Positions 44,600 to 53,565 of a DNA stretch of 64,000 bases are shown one piece after another; position 1 is the stretch's first letter, and each line of letters begins with the position of its first letter. The notes below the pieces were generated by a model. That model did no database searches. It was given only the letters and a program-made list of their open reading frames with translations, and was not told the DNA's origin. Origin of the DNA: Syntrophaceae bacterium UBA6112 (GTDB taxonomy: Bacteria > Desulfobacterota > Syntrophia > Syntrophales > UBA5619); the NCBI GenBank assembly GCA_002423465.1, contig DIWG01000056.1:67431-131430 (forward strand), given 5' to 3'. The position numbers and the translations under genes were made by a program.

Positions 44600-46233
44600 A
44601 CCGCCTGCCGCTGAAGTTGTTATCAAGCAAAGAAATCTTTCGTCTAAAACTCGACAGACTGTCATTCCTGCGAAAGCAGGAATCCAGGCCTTGCAAGATC
44701 CTTTCGATTCCCGCTTTCGCGGGAATGACAAAGAGAGCGGGAATGACAAAAAGGGAAGATTTCCAAAGCTCTCGCGTCATCCTTCCAGGGGCGATATCCC
44801 TGATCGTTTCGGCGCTCGCGGTCGTGGTCCTGGCCGGTTGCGCCACGGTGGGACCGGATTACATCCAGCCCCCGACGACACCGCCTACCGCATGGAACAC
44901 GCCGCTGCAGGGGGGGATCACGGTCTCGGCCGACCCCAAAAATCTCGCGGTCTGGTGGACGACCCTCAACGACCCCGAACTCTCCCGTCTGATCGAACGG
45001 GCCGCCGCGGGCAACCTCGACCTGAAGAAGGCCGCGGCACGCATCCGCGAGGCGCGCGCCCGCCGGGGGCTGAGTAAGGCTGGTTTCTACCCCACTCTCG
45101 ACGCCTCGGGCTCCGCGACCCGGAGCCGCGGCAGCGCCGACACGGGTCCGACCGCGACCACCGACCTCTTTTCCGCGGGCCTGGACGCTTCCTGGGAGAT
45201 CGATCTTTTCGGCGGGGTCCGGCGTTCGGTGGAGGCCGCCGACGCGGACCTGGCGGCCGCAGGCGAAGACCTGCACGACACCCTCGTCTCGCTCCTCGCG
45301 GAGGTCGGCATCAATTACGTGGACCTGCGCACGGCCCAGGCGCGCCTGACCGTCACCGAGACGAGCATGAAGAGCCTGGAGGAGACGCAGAGCCTGGCGA
45401 AATGGCGCAGCCAGGCCGGCCTCGGCGACGAACTCGCCGTGGAGCAGGCCCGCTACAACCTTTCGAGCGCCAGAAGCCAGATCCCTGCCCTGCTGACCGC
45501 GATCGCGGAGGCCAAGAACCGCCTGGCGGTCCTTCTGGGAGAAGCGCCGGGCGCGGTGCATGCCGAGCTTTCGAAGCCCGAACCGCTTCCGGCCCTGCCC
45601 CCGGAAGTCGCCATCGGGGTGCCGGCGGATCAACTGCGCCAGCGGCCCGACGTGCGTAAGGCCGAGCGCCAGCTCGCGGCCCAGACGGCGAGGATCGGCG
45701 TGGCCACAGCGGAACTCTACCCCAAACTCAAGCTGAGCGGCGCGATCGGCCTTCAGGCCCTCACCTTGGGCGGCCTCTTCAATGCGGCAAGCGTCACCTC
45801 CAGCGGTTCTTCCGGCGTCACCTGGCGGATCTTCGACGCCGGCGCGATCCGGCAGAATATCGAGATCCAGTCCGCCCTGCAGGAGCAGTCCCTGATCGCT
45901 TACGAATCTGCCGTGCTCGGGGCCCAGGAGGAGGCGGAAAACGCGATCCTGGCCTATGCCCAGGAACAGCGGCGCCGCAAGTCGCTCACCGAGGCGGCCC
46001 TGTCCGCTCAGGCGGCGGCCGAACTCGCCGGGATGAAGTACCGCGCGGGGCTGATCGATTTTACCGCGGTTCTCGAGGCCGAGCGGTCGCTCCTTGGCTT
46101 CCGGGATCAGCTCGCCCAGAGCGACGGGGCCATCGTCACGAACATGGTCAGACTCTACAAGGCCCTGGGCGGCGGGTGGACCGCGCTTAGCCCGGCTGAA
46201 AAGGAAATGTCCACAAATGGAGCAAAACCATGA
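44596..46233 (+). CDS. Outer-membrane efflux lipoprotein (NodT/TolC family)
   Basis: A 545-residue outer-membrane factor of the NodT type. The lipobox LAGC lies near residue 79; GPDYIQPPTTPPTAWNT after it is typical. Two OEP repeats follow (ARIREARARRGLSKAGFYPTLDASGS; and LRQRPDVRKAERQLAAQTARIGVATAELYPKLKLSGAIG), each forming barrel strands and long helices. The start overlapping the tetR stop puts ~65 residues before the lipoprotein signal, encoded largely by a palindromic repeat element (FLRKQESR...IPAFAGMT). This makes the N-terminus abnormal; a later Met (MTKRED, ~44743) could be the true start. Partner of the adaptor and ABC genes downstream. Confidence 0.87.
   Translation: MNRLPLKLLSSKEIFRLKLDRLSFLRKQESRPCKILSIPAFAGMTKRAGMTKREDFQSSRVILPGAISLIVSALAVVVLAGCATVGPDYIQPPTTPPTAWNTPLQGGITVSADPKNLAVWWTTLNDPELSRLIERAAAGNLDLKKAAARIREARARRGLSKAGFYPTLDASGSATRSRGSADTGPTATTDLFSAGLDASWEIDLFGGVRRSVEAADADLAAAGEDLHDTLVSLLAEVGINYVDLRTAQARLTVTETSMKSLEETQSLAKWRSQAGLGDELAVEQARYNLSSARSQIPALLTAIAEAKNRLAVLLGEAPGAVHAELSKPEPLPALPPEVAIGVPADQLRQRPDVRKAERQLAAQTARIGVATAELYPKLKLSGAIGLQALTLGGLFNAASVTSSGSSGVTWRIFDAGAIRQNIEIQSALQEQSLIAYESAVLGAQEEAENAILAYAQEQRRRKSLTEAALSAQAAAELAGMKYRAGLIDFTAVLEAERSLLGFRDQLAQSDGAIVTNMVRLYKALGGGWTALSPAEKEMSTNGAKP
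44661..44747. repeat. GTCATTCC-GGAATGAC palindromic element inside the outer-membrane factor gene
   Basis: A 69-bp element with inverted ends: GTCATTCCTGCGAAAGCAGG at 44661-44680 (hairpin ATTCCTGC/GCAGGAAT) and ATTCCCGCTTTCGCGGGAAT at 44707-44726, ending GGAATGAC. A third GCGGGAATGAC follows at 44737-44747. It keeps an open reading frame and is translated as part of the outer-membrane factor N-terminus. Confidence 0.8.
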
Positions 46234-46367
46234 TGACCAACGAGTCGTCACTCCGGTGAAAGCCGGGGTCCAGTGCTTTCCTGGATTCCGGGTCAAGCCC
46301 GGAATGACAAATAAATAGCAACACCGGAATGACAAAAGAACTGTTATTTCTTGGAGCAAAACCATGA
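46219..46367. repeat. Repeat-element insertion with 15-bp flanking duplication
   Basis: GGAGCAAAACCATGA occurs at 46219-46233 and again at 46353-46367. Between them lies the element GTCACTCCGG...CCGGAATGAC (46247-46308). The left copy supplies the outer-membrane factor stop and the right copy the adaptor's ribosome-binding site and ATG. Confidence 0.8.
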
Positions 46368-47656
46368 CCGAACAAAATGTTGAAAAGGGGATCGCCGAGA
46401 CCCTGGCTCTCGGCAAGGAAGGCGGGCCGGGCTTCAGATGGAAGCGCTGGTTGATCGTCGTCCTCGTCCTGGCCATCGCGGCCGGGGTGGCCTGGTATTT
46501 TCTCAAGCCCGACCCGAAAGCCACGCTGACCAAGTACAAGACCGAGCCGGTCAAAAAGGGCGACCTCACGGTGATTGTCACCGCCACCGGGACGCTCAAG
46601 CCGACCAACTCCGTGGACGTGGGGAGCGAGCTCTCCGGAATCGTCAAGACCGTGGAGGCGGATTACAACAGCCGCGTTAAGGTCGGCCAGGTGCTGGCGA
46701 GGCTCGATACCTCGAAGCTGGAGGCCACGATCACCCAGTCGCGGGCGTCGCTCGAATCGGCCCAGGCCAAGGTCCTGCAGACCAAGGCCACGGTCACGGA
46801 GACCCGGGCAAAACTGGCACAGCTCAAAAACGCCCGGGAGATCAGCGGCGGCAGGCTCTCCTCTCAGGCCGAGGTGGATGCGGCGGAGGCAGCTTTCGCG
46901 CGCGCCCAGGCCGACACGGCCAGCGCCACGGCAGCGGTCTCCCAGGCCAAGGCCGTCCTCGAGGCGAACGAAACGGATCTCGCCAAGTCGGTGATCCGCT
47001 CGCCGATCAACGGCATCGTCCTGGTTCGCAGCATCGAGCCCGGCCAGACCGTGGCCGCCGCCTTCACCGCCCCGGTGCTCTTCAACCTGGCCGAAGATTT
47101 GACCCGGATGGACCTGCACGTGAACGTGGACGAGGCCGACATCGGCAAGATCCACGAGGGGCAGAAGGCGACCTTCACCGTGGCCGCCTATCCGAACCGC
47201 ACCTTCACGGCCCAGATCACCCAGGCCCGCTACGGCTCCTCCACGACCTCGGGCGTCGTGACCTACGAAACGATCCTCAAGGTGGCCAATCCCGACCTGG
47301 CCCTCAGGCCCGGAATGACGGCCACCGCGGACATCACGGTCCGGGAGCTCAAGGAGGCCCTCCTGGTCCCGGGCGCGGCGCTCCGCTTCACCCCGCCGGT
47401 GGTGCAGGTGGAAGAGAAAACCTCCCGGGGCCTCTTCTTCTCGCTCTTCCCGCGGCCGGCCGGCCAGGCGCAGAAGAACGACGAGGTCGGCACCGGCAAA
47501 GGGAAGCAGCGGGTCTGGATCCTCAAGGACGAGAAGCCCGTGGCCGTGGTCATCACCACCGGCTGGACCAGCGGCAGCCTGACCGAGGTCACATCCGGCA
47601 ACCTTGCGGCCGGCACGCCCCTGGTCACCGACATCCTGGCGGGGGCAACGAAGTGA
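46364..47656 (+). CDS. macA: Efflux periplasmic adaptor, MacA/HlyD type
   Basis: A 430-residue membrane-fusion protein. One N-terminal membrane segment (RWLIVVLVLAIAAGVAWYF, near residues 26-44), then a beta-barrel/lipoyl pair: VTATGTLKPTNSVDVGSELSGIVKTVEADYNSRVKVGQVLARLD and later SPINGIVLVRSIEPGQTVAAAF. A long coiled-coil hairpin of ~110 residues lies between. The C-terminal domain ends in VTDILAGATK. The start's GGAGCAAAACC site is the right copy of the 15-bp duplication. Links the ABC pump to the outer-membrane factor. It overlaps the ATPase gene by four bases. Confidence 0.92.
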   Translation: MTEQNVEKGIAETLALGKEGGPGFRWKRWLIVVLVLAIAAGVAWYFLKPDPKATLTKYKTEPVKKGDLTVIVTATGTLKPTNSVDVGSELSGIVKTVEADYNSRVKVGQVLARLDTSKLEATITQSRASLESAQAKVLQTKATVTETRAKLAQLKNAREISGGRLSSQAEVDAAEAAFARAQADTASATAAVSQAKAVLEANETDLAKSVIRSPINGIVLVRSIEPGQTVAAAFTAPVLFNLAEDLTRMDLHVNVDEADIGKIHEGQKATFTVAAYPNRTFTAQITQARYGSSTTSGVVTYETILKVANPDLALRPGMTATADITVRELKEALLVPGAALRFTPPVVQVEEKTSRGLFFSLFPRPAGQAQKNDEVGTGKGKQRVWILKDEKPVAVVITTGWTSGSLTEVTSGNLAAGTPLVTDILAGATK

Positions 47657-48438
47657 TGAACGCAGAGCTGAAAACCGGAGCGCAAACGCAGGAAGAAAGC
47701 GCCAACGTGCCGCCCACAGCACTCGCAACGCCACAGCCCGAAAATCTGGTCGCCTTCCGGGGGGTCACGAAGGTGTATGGCCGGGGAGACGCCTCGATGC
47801 AGGCCCTGCGCGGCATCGACCTCGACATCGCCGCGGGCGAGTTCGTGGCGATCATGGGGCCCAGCGGATCGGGCAAGTCGACTGCGATGAACATTCTGGG
47901 CTGCCTGGACACGCCGACCTCCGGGAGCTACCTCTTCAAGGGGGTCGAGGTGGGCGTCCTCAGCCGCAACCAGCGGGCCCTGCTGCGCCGCCACTACCAG
48001 GGGTTCGTGTTCCAGGGGTACAACCTCCTCAACCGCACCTCGGCCCTGGAGAACGTGGAGCTGCCCCTCCTCTACCGCGGCGCCTCCTCCTCCGACCGCC
48101 GCGCCCGCGCCCGCGAGGCCCTGGAGACCGTGGGGCTCACGGGGTGGGAGACCCATTCGCCCGGCGAGCTCTCGGGGGGACAGCAGCAGCGCGTCGCCAT
48201 CGCCCGGGCCATCGTCACGAGCCCTGAGGTCCTCCTGGCCGACGAGCCTACCGGAAATCTCGACACGGCCCGGAGCCGCGAGATCATGGATCTCCTGACC
48301 AAGCTCAACCGCGAGCGGGGGATCACCGTCATCATGGTCACCCACGAGCCGGACATGGCCGCCTTTGCGACCCGGATCATCCGGTTCATGGACGGCCTGG
48401 TCGCCTCTGACCAGCCCAACAGGAGGGAATCCTCATGA
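47653..48438 (+). CDS. macB: ABC transporter ATP-binding protein, MacB type
   Basis: A 261-residue ATPase. Walker A GPSGSGKST (near residues 74-82), Q-loop YQGFVFQGYNLL, ABC signature LSGGQQQRVAIARAI, Walker B LLADEPTGNLD and H-loop VTHEPD. The order and spacing are those of the MacB/LolD group. It has a ~35-residue N-terminal extension rich in Ala/Gln/Glu. Coupled to the permease by a four-base overlap; here ATPase and permease are separate genes, unlike fused MacB. Confidence 0.95.
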   Translation: MMNAELKTGAQTQEESANVPPTALATPQPENLVAFRGVTKVYGRGDASMQALRGIDLDIAAGEFVAIMGPSGSGKSTAMNILGCLDTPTSGSYLFKGVEVGVLSRNQRALLRRHYQGFVFQGYNLLNRTSALENVELPLLYRGASSSDRRARAREALETVGLTGWETHSPGELSGGQQQRVAIARAIVTSPEVLLADEPTGNLDTARSREIMDLLTKLNRERGITVIMVTHEPDMAAFATRIIRFMDGLVASDQPNRRESS

Positions 48439-49640
48439 TCGGAAACACCATTCTTCTGGCCCTGCGCGAGATCAAGCGCAACGTCCTGCGCTCCTTCCTC
48501 ACCATCCTTGGAATCGTGATCGGCGTGGGGGCCGTGATCACCATGGTGACCATCGGCGGCGGCGCCACCCTCCAGGTGCGGCAGCAGATCGCGAGCCTGG
48601 GGAGCAACATGCTCATCGTGACCGCGGGGAAGCGAATGGGGCCGGGCCAGACATCGGGCGCGTCGCTCTTCAAGGAGGTCGATGCGACGGCCATCGACGC
48701 CGAGATCTCGGATATCGCGGCCGTGGCTCCGGTCACCACCCAGTCGCTCAAAGCCATCTTCGGGAACCAGAACTGGACCACCGCCGTGGTCGGGACCGAC
48801 AACCGGTACCTCCGGGTCACCAGCCGGGCCCTCAAGACGGGGCGGTCCTTCAACGACGGCGAACTGCGCGCCGGCGCGGCGGTCTGCCTCCTGGGGGAGA
48901 CGGTGAAGAAGAAGCTCTTCGGCAGCCAGGAGGCCCTGGGCGAGCGGATCCGCCTGCAGAAGTTCTCCTGCGAGGTGATCGGCATGCTGGAGGGCAAGGG
49001 ACAGAGCAGCATGGGGTCGGATCAGGACGATCTGGTGGTGATTCCGCTACGCACCTTCCAGCGCCGCGTCTCGGGCAATCAGGACGTGGCCATGATCCAG
49101 ATCTCGGTCCGGGAGGGCGCCTCCACGGACAAGGCCAAGCGGGACATCGAACGGCTGATGCGCGACCGGCGCCATCTGAGTCCGAGCGACGAGGACAACT
49201 TCACCGTGATGGACATGAAAGAGATCACGAACATGCTGACGGGAACCACCAAGATGCTGACGGCCCTCCTCTCCGCGGTCGCGGCCGTGAGCCTCCTCGT
49301 GGGCGGGATCGGGATCATGAATATCATGCTCGTTTCCGTGACCGAACGGACCCGCGAAATTGGCATCCGGCTCGCCATCGGCGCCCTGGAGAGGGAAGTC
49401 CTCACCCAGTTTCTGGTGGAGGCGGTGGTGCTTTCCTCCTTCGGCGGCCTCATCGGCATCGCCCTGGCCCTGGCTGGATCGCTGTGGCTGTCGGCCGTGC
49501 TCAACGTGCCCTTTGTCTTCAACGGCGGGATCGTCCTGATCGCCTTTCTCTTCTCGGCCCTGGTGGGGGTGATTTTCGGCTATTTCCCGGCCCTCAAGGC
49601 CGCTCGGCTCGATCCCATCGTGGCGCTGAGGCACGAATGA
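48435..49640 (+). CDS. macB: ABC transporter permease, MacB type
   Basis: A 401-residue permease with four membrane segments (near residues 18-42, 280-305, 330-355, 365-390) and a large periplasmic domain between the first and second, the MacB-PCD/FtsX arrangement. The start is NTILLALREIKRNVLRSFLTILGIVIGVGAVI; VGGIGIMNIMLVSVTERTREIGIRLAIGA is the conserved FtsX loop. Together with the adaptor and outer-membrane factor it should export a peptide, antibiotic or lipid-like compound. Last gene of the tetR operon. Confidence 0.94.
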   Translation: MIGNTILLALREIKRNVLRSFLTILGIVIGVGAVITMVTIGGGATLQVRQQIASLGSNMLIVTAGKRMGPGQTSGASLFKEVDATAIDAEISDIAAVAPVTTQSLKAIFGNQNWTTAVVGTDNRYLRVTSRALKTGRSFNDGELRAGAAVCLLGETVKKKLFGSQEALGERIRLQKFSCEVIGMLEGKGQSSMGSDQDDLVVIPLRTFQRRVSGNQDVAMIQISVREGASTDKAKRDIERLMRDRRHLSPSDEDNFTVMDMKEITNMLTGTTKMLTALLSAVAAVSLLVGGIGIMNIMLVSVTERTREIGIRLAIGALEREVLTQFLVEAVVLSSFGGLIGIALALAGSLWLSAVLNVPFVFNGGIVLIAFLFSALVGVIFGYFPALKAARLDPIVALRHE

Positions 49641-50249
49641 GCCTTTAGAAAAATCAGAAACACCATTTCAATCTATAAGCATAATGGGATCATCGCTGAA
49701 TTCCCATTGAAAGAGTGGATCTCTGCAAAATTACCAAATGCTTTGTTACAGCCCGTCTGTTCCGATAAGGGGAAATTGGACCATCTGACATATGCGCGTT
49801 CACTCCGCATTCGATGACTTGGACGAACCATCCGCCTTCTCGATTTGTATTTGCTTATCAATGAGGCATGCCTAGATAAAATATCAATGATCTCGGACTT
49901 TTGTCCACCTGTAAAAAATAGGGAACCCTTGTTAACGAAATTGAAGATTACCAGGAGTACCCGGAAGGTGTATCCTGGGCAAACTAACATTCGCACGGGC
50001 CAATCTTACGGAGGAGCGGCAACGCCTTGATTGGGAACGATCCCAGGCCGAAGCTGTTCTAATGGGAAACTACGATCCGCGCACTGATGAAGCGATCAAA
50101 TACATCCGGGACCGTTGGGAAGGTCTGCTTGTAAAGTCGATCAATGAACAGCAACGCACTTGGAGTCGAAACCTTTTCACCGAGACGAGGGAATTATCAC
50201 TGGCTGGCCGGAAAAGGGGCTACTCTACAATCCGTTCAAAACTTGCAAG
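49641..50249. other. Low-GC gap with degenerate coding traces
   Basis: 609 bases after the efflux operon, more AT-rich than its surroundings. Contains the possible remnant at 49936-50253. A 107-codon minus-strand frame (49673-49996) overlaps it and shows no family resemblance. No intact gene is supported. Confidence 0.5.
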
Positions 50250-50253
50250 CTAA
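49936..50253 (+). pseudogene. Possible remnant of an unidentified gene
   Basis: The frame reads LTFARANLTEERQRLDWERSQAEAV then MGNYDPRTDEAIKYIRDRWEGLL and ends RSKLAS. The helical, charged composition looks like real protein, but no start with a ribosome-binding site is found before the internal ATG at 50062, and another frame upstream (LVNEIEDYQEYPEGVSWAN) may be its frameshifted continuation. Family not recognised. Confidence 0.3.
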
Positions 50254-52802
50254 TTTATTTTGGGGATCATTGTAAAACCCGTCAACAGAAAAGACCAGAC
50301 GCTGAGAAAAAAGAAAATTATACCAAACAGGGGCATGATCCGCGTGCGGAAAGAGGCCGGGAGCCTGGAAAGACCTACTAGAAACATGGGAAGAATCAGA
50401 AATAAATAGCGTCCCTGGGCCTGAAAGTCGTTGATCCAGGAATGGTAAGCCGATTGACCTACCGCCAGGATTGCGAAAAGCAACACAAACAAGGAAAAAA
50501 TCATGTCTCTGATAGAAAGGGTGAATGCCACATAAAAGAAAACCAGCAGAAAGAAAACGCTCAGTGCATAGTTGACGGCCCGATAATAGTCAGCGCTGGG
50601 AAAAAACTTCATATACCCATATACGCCAAAAAAGCTCTTGAATGACATATCACGCCAGAACGTATTATGCAGGAAGAGTTCCTGAAAAGAGACCCCCTTG
50701 TCCTTCAGGTGAAATCCCTTAGAAGAGAAATCATCCTGTAAGGCGCTGAGCCTGAATCGGGGCTCGGCATAATGCTCCATAGCGCTCATCACCTTTTCGG
50801 TTTTATTGAAATCATTGACATACTGATCGTATCCATAAATGGGCAGATAGAACAGAAGCGCCACAGAACCTATGAAAATCCATTTTTTCAAGCGCGGGAT
50901 TCTTTCACGGGAAGGCATTTCAAACAGAATCTTCCATAGGGCGACAAAGATCAGAAAAGCGATGTAGAGCCTGTAGTTCAATTTAGAAGAGATGAGCAGC
51001 CCCAATAGAATCCCCGACAGAATCCCGCCGCTGACGCTTTGATAAAGGACAGGGGCTGAAATGAAACGGTTGAGAGATGATTCGGGGTCTACGACCTGCA
51101 TTGCCAAAAAAATGGCGATAAACCAGGGGAATGCATCATTGTTGAAGTAAGAAAACACATACCAGAGCTGTGGTGTGGCTAAGAGGAAAGGGACCACCCA
51201 TTTTGACCGTTTGATCTGTGCAGCAATAAACAGCCCAAGCGCTAGAAATAAAAAGGCATTGAACAAGCGTAACCTCAGATAGAAATCGGACACGATGCCG
51301 GACAAGAACTGGGTGGCTTTGACGGCAATGAAATAGAGCGGATCGATATGCCAGAGGTAGCTGACACCGTATGAGGATATGCTGTTTATAATCCGCGGGT
51401 CGTCCACCGCCGGAGGCAGCCAGTTCCGAATATAGTAAGTGGCGGCCTTCATGTGGCCACCCCACTCATCCGGGTGGACATCGAGGCCGCTGACAAATCC
51501 CATCGCGAGCATCATACCGAAGGCCGCCCCCAGATAAATCAGAGGCACCTTTTCCTGGACAAAGGGACTGTCCAAACCGTCAAGGCAAAGATTGCCCCAT
51601 TTTCTCCAAGCCAGAAAAAGGATGGAGGCGATCAGCAAACACACGATCGCTTCCGTGATTAGTTTCAAAACCAATTTCCCGACGGGGAAGGGCAATTTCC
51701 CTCCGACATTCAGATAGCCGTACAGATCGATGGCCAGTTGCGGATCGTCAGCGTCCTCCGCCACGGACACATCCAGCTCGTTTTTGACAATCTGAATGGA
51801 CTTGATCTGCTTGAGGGGCCTGATCTGCTTCAAGTCAATTTCCCGGATGACCCTGCCGAATGCATCGGTTACTATGATCCCGCCGATTCGTACGTTTCCT
51901 TTCGTCATCAGCGGATCAAAGCGCAGTTCGTAAATCGGTGCATTCGGCAGTTTGAATTGATAGGAATGGAGATCCTTCTGTCCGATTACGTCCACCGGTT
52001 GCATGTGTTTTTCATTCAGCCCCTGGCCCAGATCATAATAGACCTGAGCGGTGCCGTTGACCGTGGAACCCATGTTGACCTTCAAGAAAAGGGACCCCGC
52101 ATCGTCGTACCATATCAGGCAGCGCCAACCGAAAATCACCAGGGAGACTACGATGACCGTCGCGATGACCTTGTCCCGGAAACGGAGTCCGATATAAATG
52201 AGCAGAAAGGTCACAAGGAGCAATGAGAGGAATTCAAGGACGGTCGTGCCGGCAAACAGGAACAGAGAATAGTAATTATTTACGGAGAGTGGCGATTCAA
52301 GACGGATTCTGACCTGGGGATCGTTTGCCCCTTCCTGAACCTGGATGTCGGCCTTCTCATCGGAAACCGTCAATGACGCTATCTGTTGAAGGGGCTCGAT
52401 TTGATGCAGATTCAGCCGTTTTACCGGTTTGCGGGAACCGTCCATGATTTCCATTTTATAGACAGGGATAATGTTATCCTGGACAAATGGCGGATCCAGC
52501 CTCAGGTTGCGGATGGATTTGTTGGGTATCCTGAACAGATAATCGGATACTTGTGCGTCCTCCCGGATGGACGCTGACACAACCTGCGTACTGTTGAATC
52601 CCCTACCGGTATCATAGAACAGTTCAGCGATGCCCTTCTGAGATGATTTCAGGGAAATGGATAGATAGATAGGGGTGGCATCGTCATAGGATATCAGGGA
52701 TTTCCAGACGGATAGGGAAGCAATGACGATCATCGCCCAGAGACAGGCCTTGAAAAACTGACTTCGGAAAGGGAGGCCCATGAACGATGTTTTGATTTTC
52801 AT
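50250..52802 (-). CDS. Large membrane protein with duplicated N-terminal domain (DUF2142-like)
   Basis: An 850-residue inner-membrane protein. Two copies of a ~190-residue unit (membrane helix, then a beta-rich extracytoplasmic domain) occur at residues ~20-190 and ~210-390. Matching parts are SISLKSSQKGIAELFYDTGRGF and KVNMGSTVNGTAQVYYDLGQGL, and IEPLQQIASLTV and IRPLKQIKSIQI. From ~residue 400 it has about ten membrane helices; LDVHPDEWGGHMKAATYY (near residue 455) resembles the PDE-xxH loop of DUF2142/GT-C glycosyltransferases. It probably transfers sugars from lipid carriers to surface polymers. The start follows a GGATACAACATC stretch, so the ribosome-binding site is weak. Lower GC than its neighbours. 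Confidence 0.75.
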   Translation of the reverse strand: MKIKTSFMGLPFRSQFFKACLWAMIVIASLSVWKSLISYDDATPIYLSISLKSSQKGIAELFYDTGRGFNSTQVVSASIREDAQVSDYLFRIPNKSIRNLRLDPPFVQDNIIPVYKMEIMDGSRKPVKRLNLHQIEPLQQIASLTVSDEKADIQVQEGANDPQVRIRLESPLSVNNYYSLFLFAGTTVLEFLSLLLVTFLLIYIGLRFRDKVIATVIVVSLVIFGWRCLIWYDDAGSLFLKVNMGSTVNGTAQVYYDLGQGLNEKHMQPVDVIGQKDLHSYQFKLPNAPIYELRFDPLMTKGNVRIGGIIVTDAFGRVIREIDLKQIRPLKQIKSIQIVKNELDVSVAEDADDPQLAIDLYGYLNVGGKLPFPVGKLVLKLITEAIVCLLIASILFLAWRKWGNLCLDGLDSPFVQEKVPLIYLGAAFGMMLAMGFVSGLDVHPDEWGGHMKAATYYIRNWLPPAVDDPRIINSISSYGVSYLWHIDPLYFIAVKATQFLSGIVSDFYLRLRLFNAFLFLALGLFIAAQIKRSKWVVPFLLATPQLWYVFSYFNNDAFPWFIAIFLAMQVVDPESSLNRFISAPVLYQSVSGGILSGILLGLLISSKLNYRLYIAFLIFVALWKILFEMPSRERIPRLKKWIFIGSVALLFYLPIYGYDQYVNDFNKTEKVMSAMEHYAEPRFRLSALQDDFSSKGFHLKDKGVSFQELFLHNTFWRDMSFKSFFGVYGYMKFFPSADYYRAVNYALSVFFLLVFFYVAFTLSIRDMIFSLFVLLFAILAVGQSAYHSWINDFQAQGRYLFLILPMFLVGLSRLPASFRTRIMPLFGIIFFFLSVWSFLLTGFTMIPKIN

Positions 52803-53294
52803 GATGTTGTATCCTACGATACATCACAAAACCCCGCTCTCTTTTCGAGACACGGATTCTAAGGTCATTCGTCCATGATACCCTCACGATTTAATGTTAA
52901 GGATCCAAGGGGGGATTGCTATATACTGTAAGTATTGTTTATATTTACACTCATAAATACTGGATGTCAAGATCTGTAACGGAGAATAATGTGATCATTA
53001 CCATTTGCAATATTGAATATTTCAACGGGAAGAGCTGTTATTGACTTCATGGTAGGAGAAAGTTCTAAATACCTGCGATCATCGGAAAAAACAATCTCTA
53101 TTAATGCCACATTTGATACTGTTATCAATGAATTGCTCAGACAATCCGGACTCCACCTTTGTATTGGACTGAGTAAGCGCAGGTCATGAAAACAGAAAAC
53201 GCGCCAGAGCTTGAGTCAACCTATGCGCTAACAGGTTCTGAATAGCGGAGAGAACTTGTATCAGATGGATTGTATAAAAATTTATTACAATCAC

Positions 53295-53340
53295 AAAAAA
53301 ACAGGGGTCACAAACCGTTGTTACGACTTGTAAGCCCCTG
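53295..53340 (-). terminator. Intrinsic terminator of the former tRNA-Lys gene
   Basis: On the minus strand a stem (arms CAGGGGCTTACAA and TTGTGACCCCTG) is followed directly by seven T residues (53301 down to 53295). It begins nine bases after the CCA end of the tRNA fragment. Confidence 0.8.
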
Positions 53341-53348
53341 AATTTGTT

Positions 53349-53397
53349 TGGTGGGTCGTGCGGGAATCGGACCCGCGACCAACGGATTAAAAGTCAA
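53349..53397 (-). other. 3' fragment of tRNA-Lys (UUU), likely attachment-site scar
   Basis: The minus strand reads TTGACTTTTAATCC (anticodon arm, UUU), GTTGGTCGCGGG, TCCGATTCCCGC and ACGACCCACCA: the last 49 bases of a tRNA-Lys including CCA. The 5' half (acceptor 5' strand and D arm) is absent from the adjacent sequence. The T-loop starts TC instead of TT, so it would not make a normal tRNA even if completed. Typical of attR-type scars left when an integrative element uses a tRNA 3' end. Confidence 0.75.
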
Positions 53398-53565
53398 TAA
53401 CTTAAAATAGGCGATTTCCCATCATAAATAATCGCTTATAGTTCGTCCGGTTAGAAAGAGCATTTTGGATCAGGTTGGGTTTTCTGGGTTTGTCTTCGGA
53501 TAAGGCGGTTACATTTTAGTTACATCGTCCGGCCGCCGTTTCCGCTTGTCTTCTTATCCGATCCT

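Larger units (their letters stand above)
52803..53565. other. Intergenic region with gene remnant and island boundary
   Basis: 763 bases, AT-rich. Holds a 46-codon open frame at 53049-53189 whose KTISINATFDTVINELLRQSGL resembles an STN/secretin-type short domain (fragment only), the terminator at 53295-53340 and the tRNA-Lys fragment at 53349-53397. To the right, 53398-53565 shows no gene. Confidence 0.55.

Noticed and set aside
44661..44747. Insertion sequence or CRISPR repeat
   Set aside because: No transposase and no regular spacer pattern; the units are short palindromes of the dispersed GTCATTCC type.
49673..49996. 107-codon minus-strand gene
   Set aside because: No ribosome-binding site, no family resemblance, and it overlaps degenerate coding traces on the other strand.
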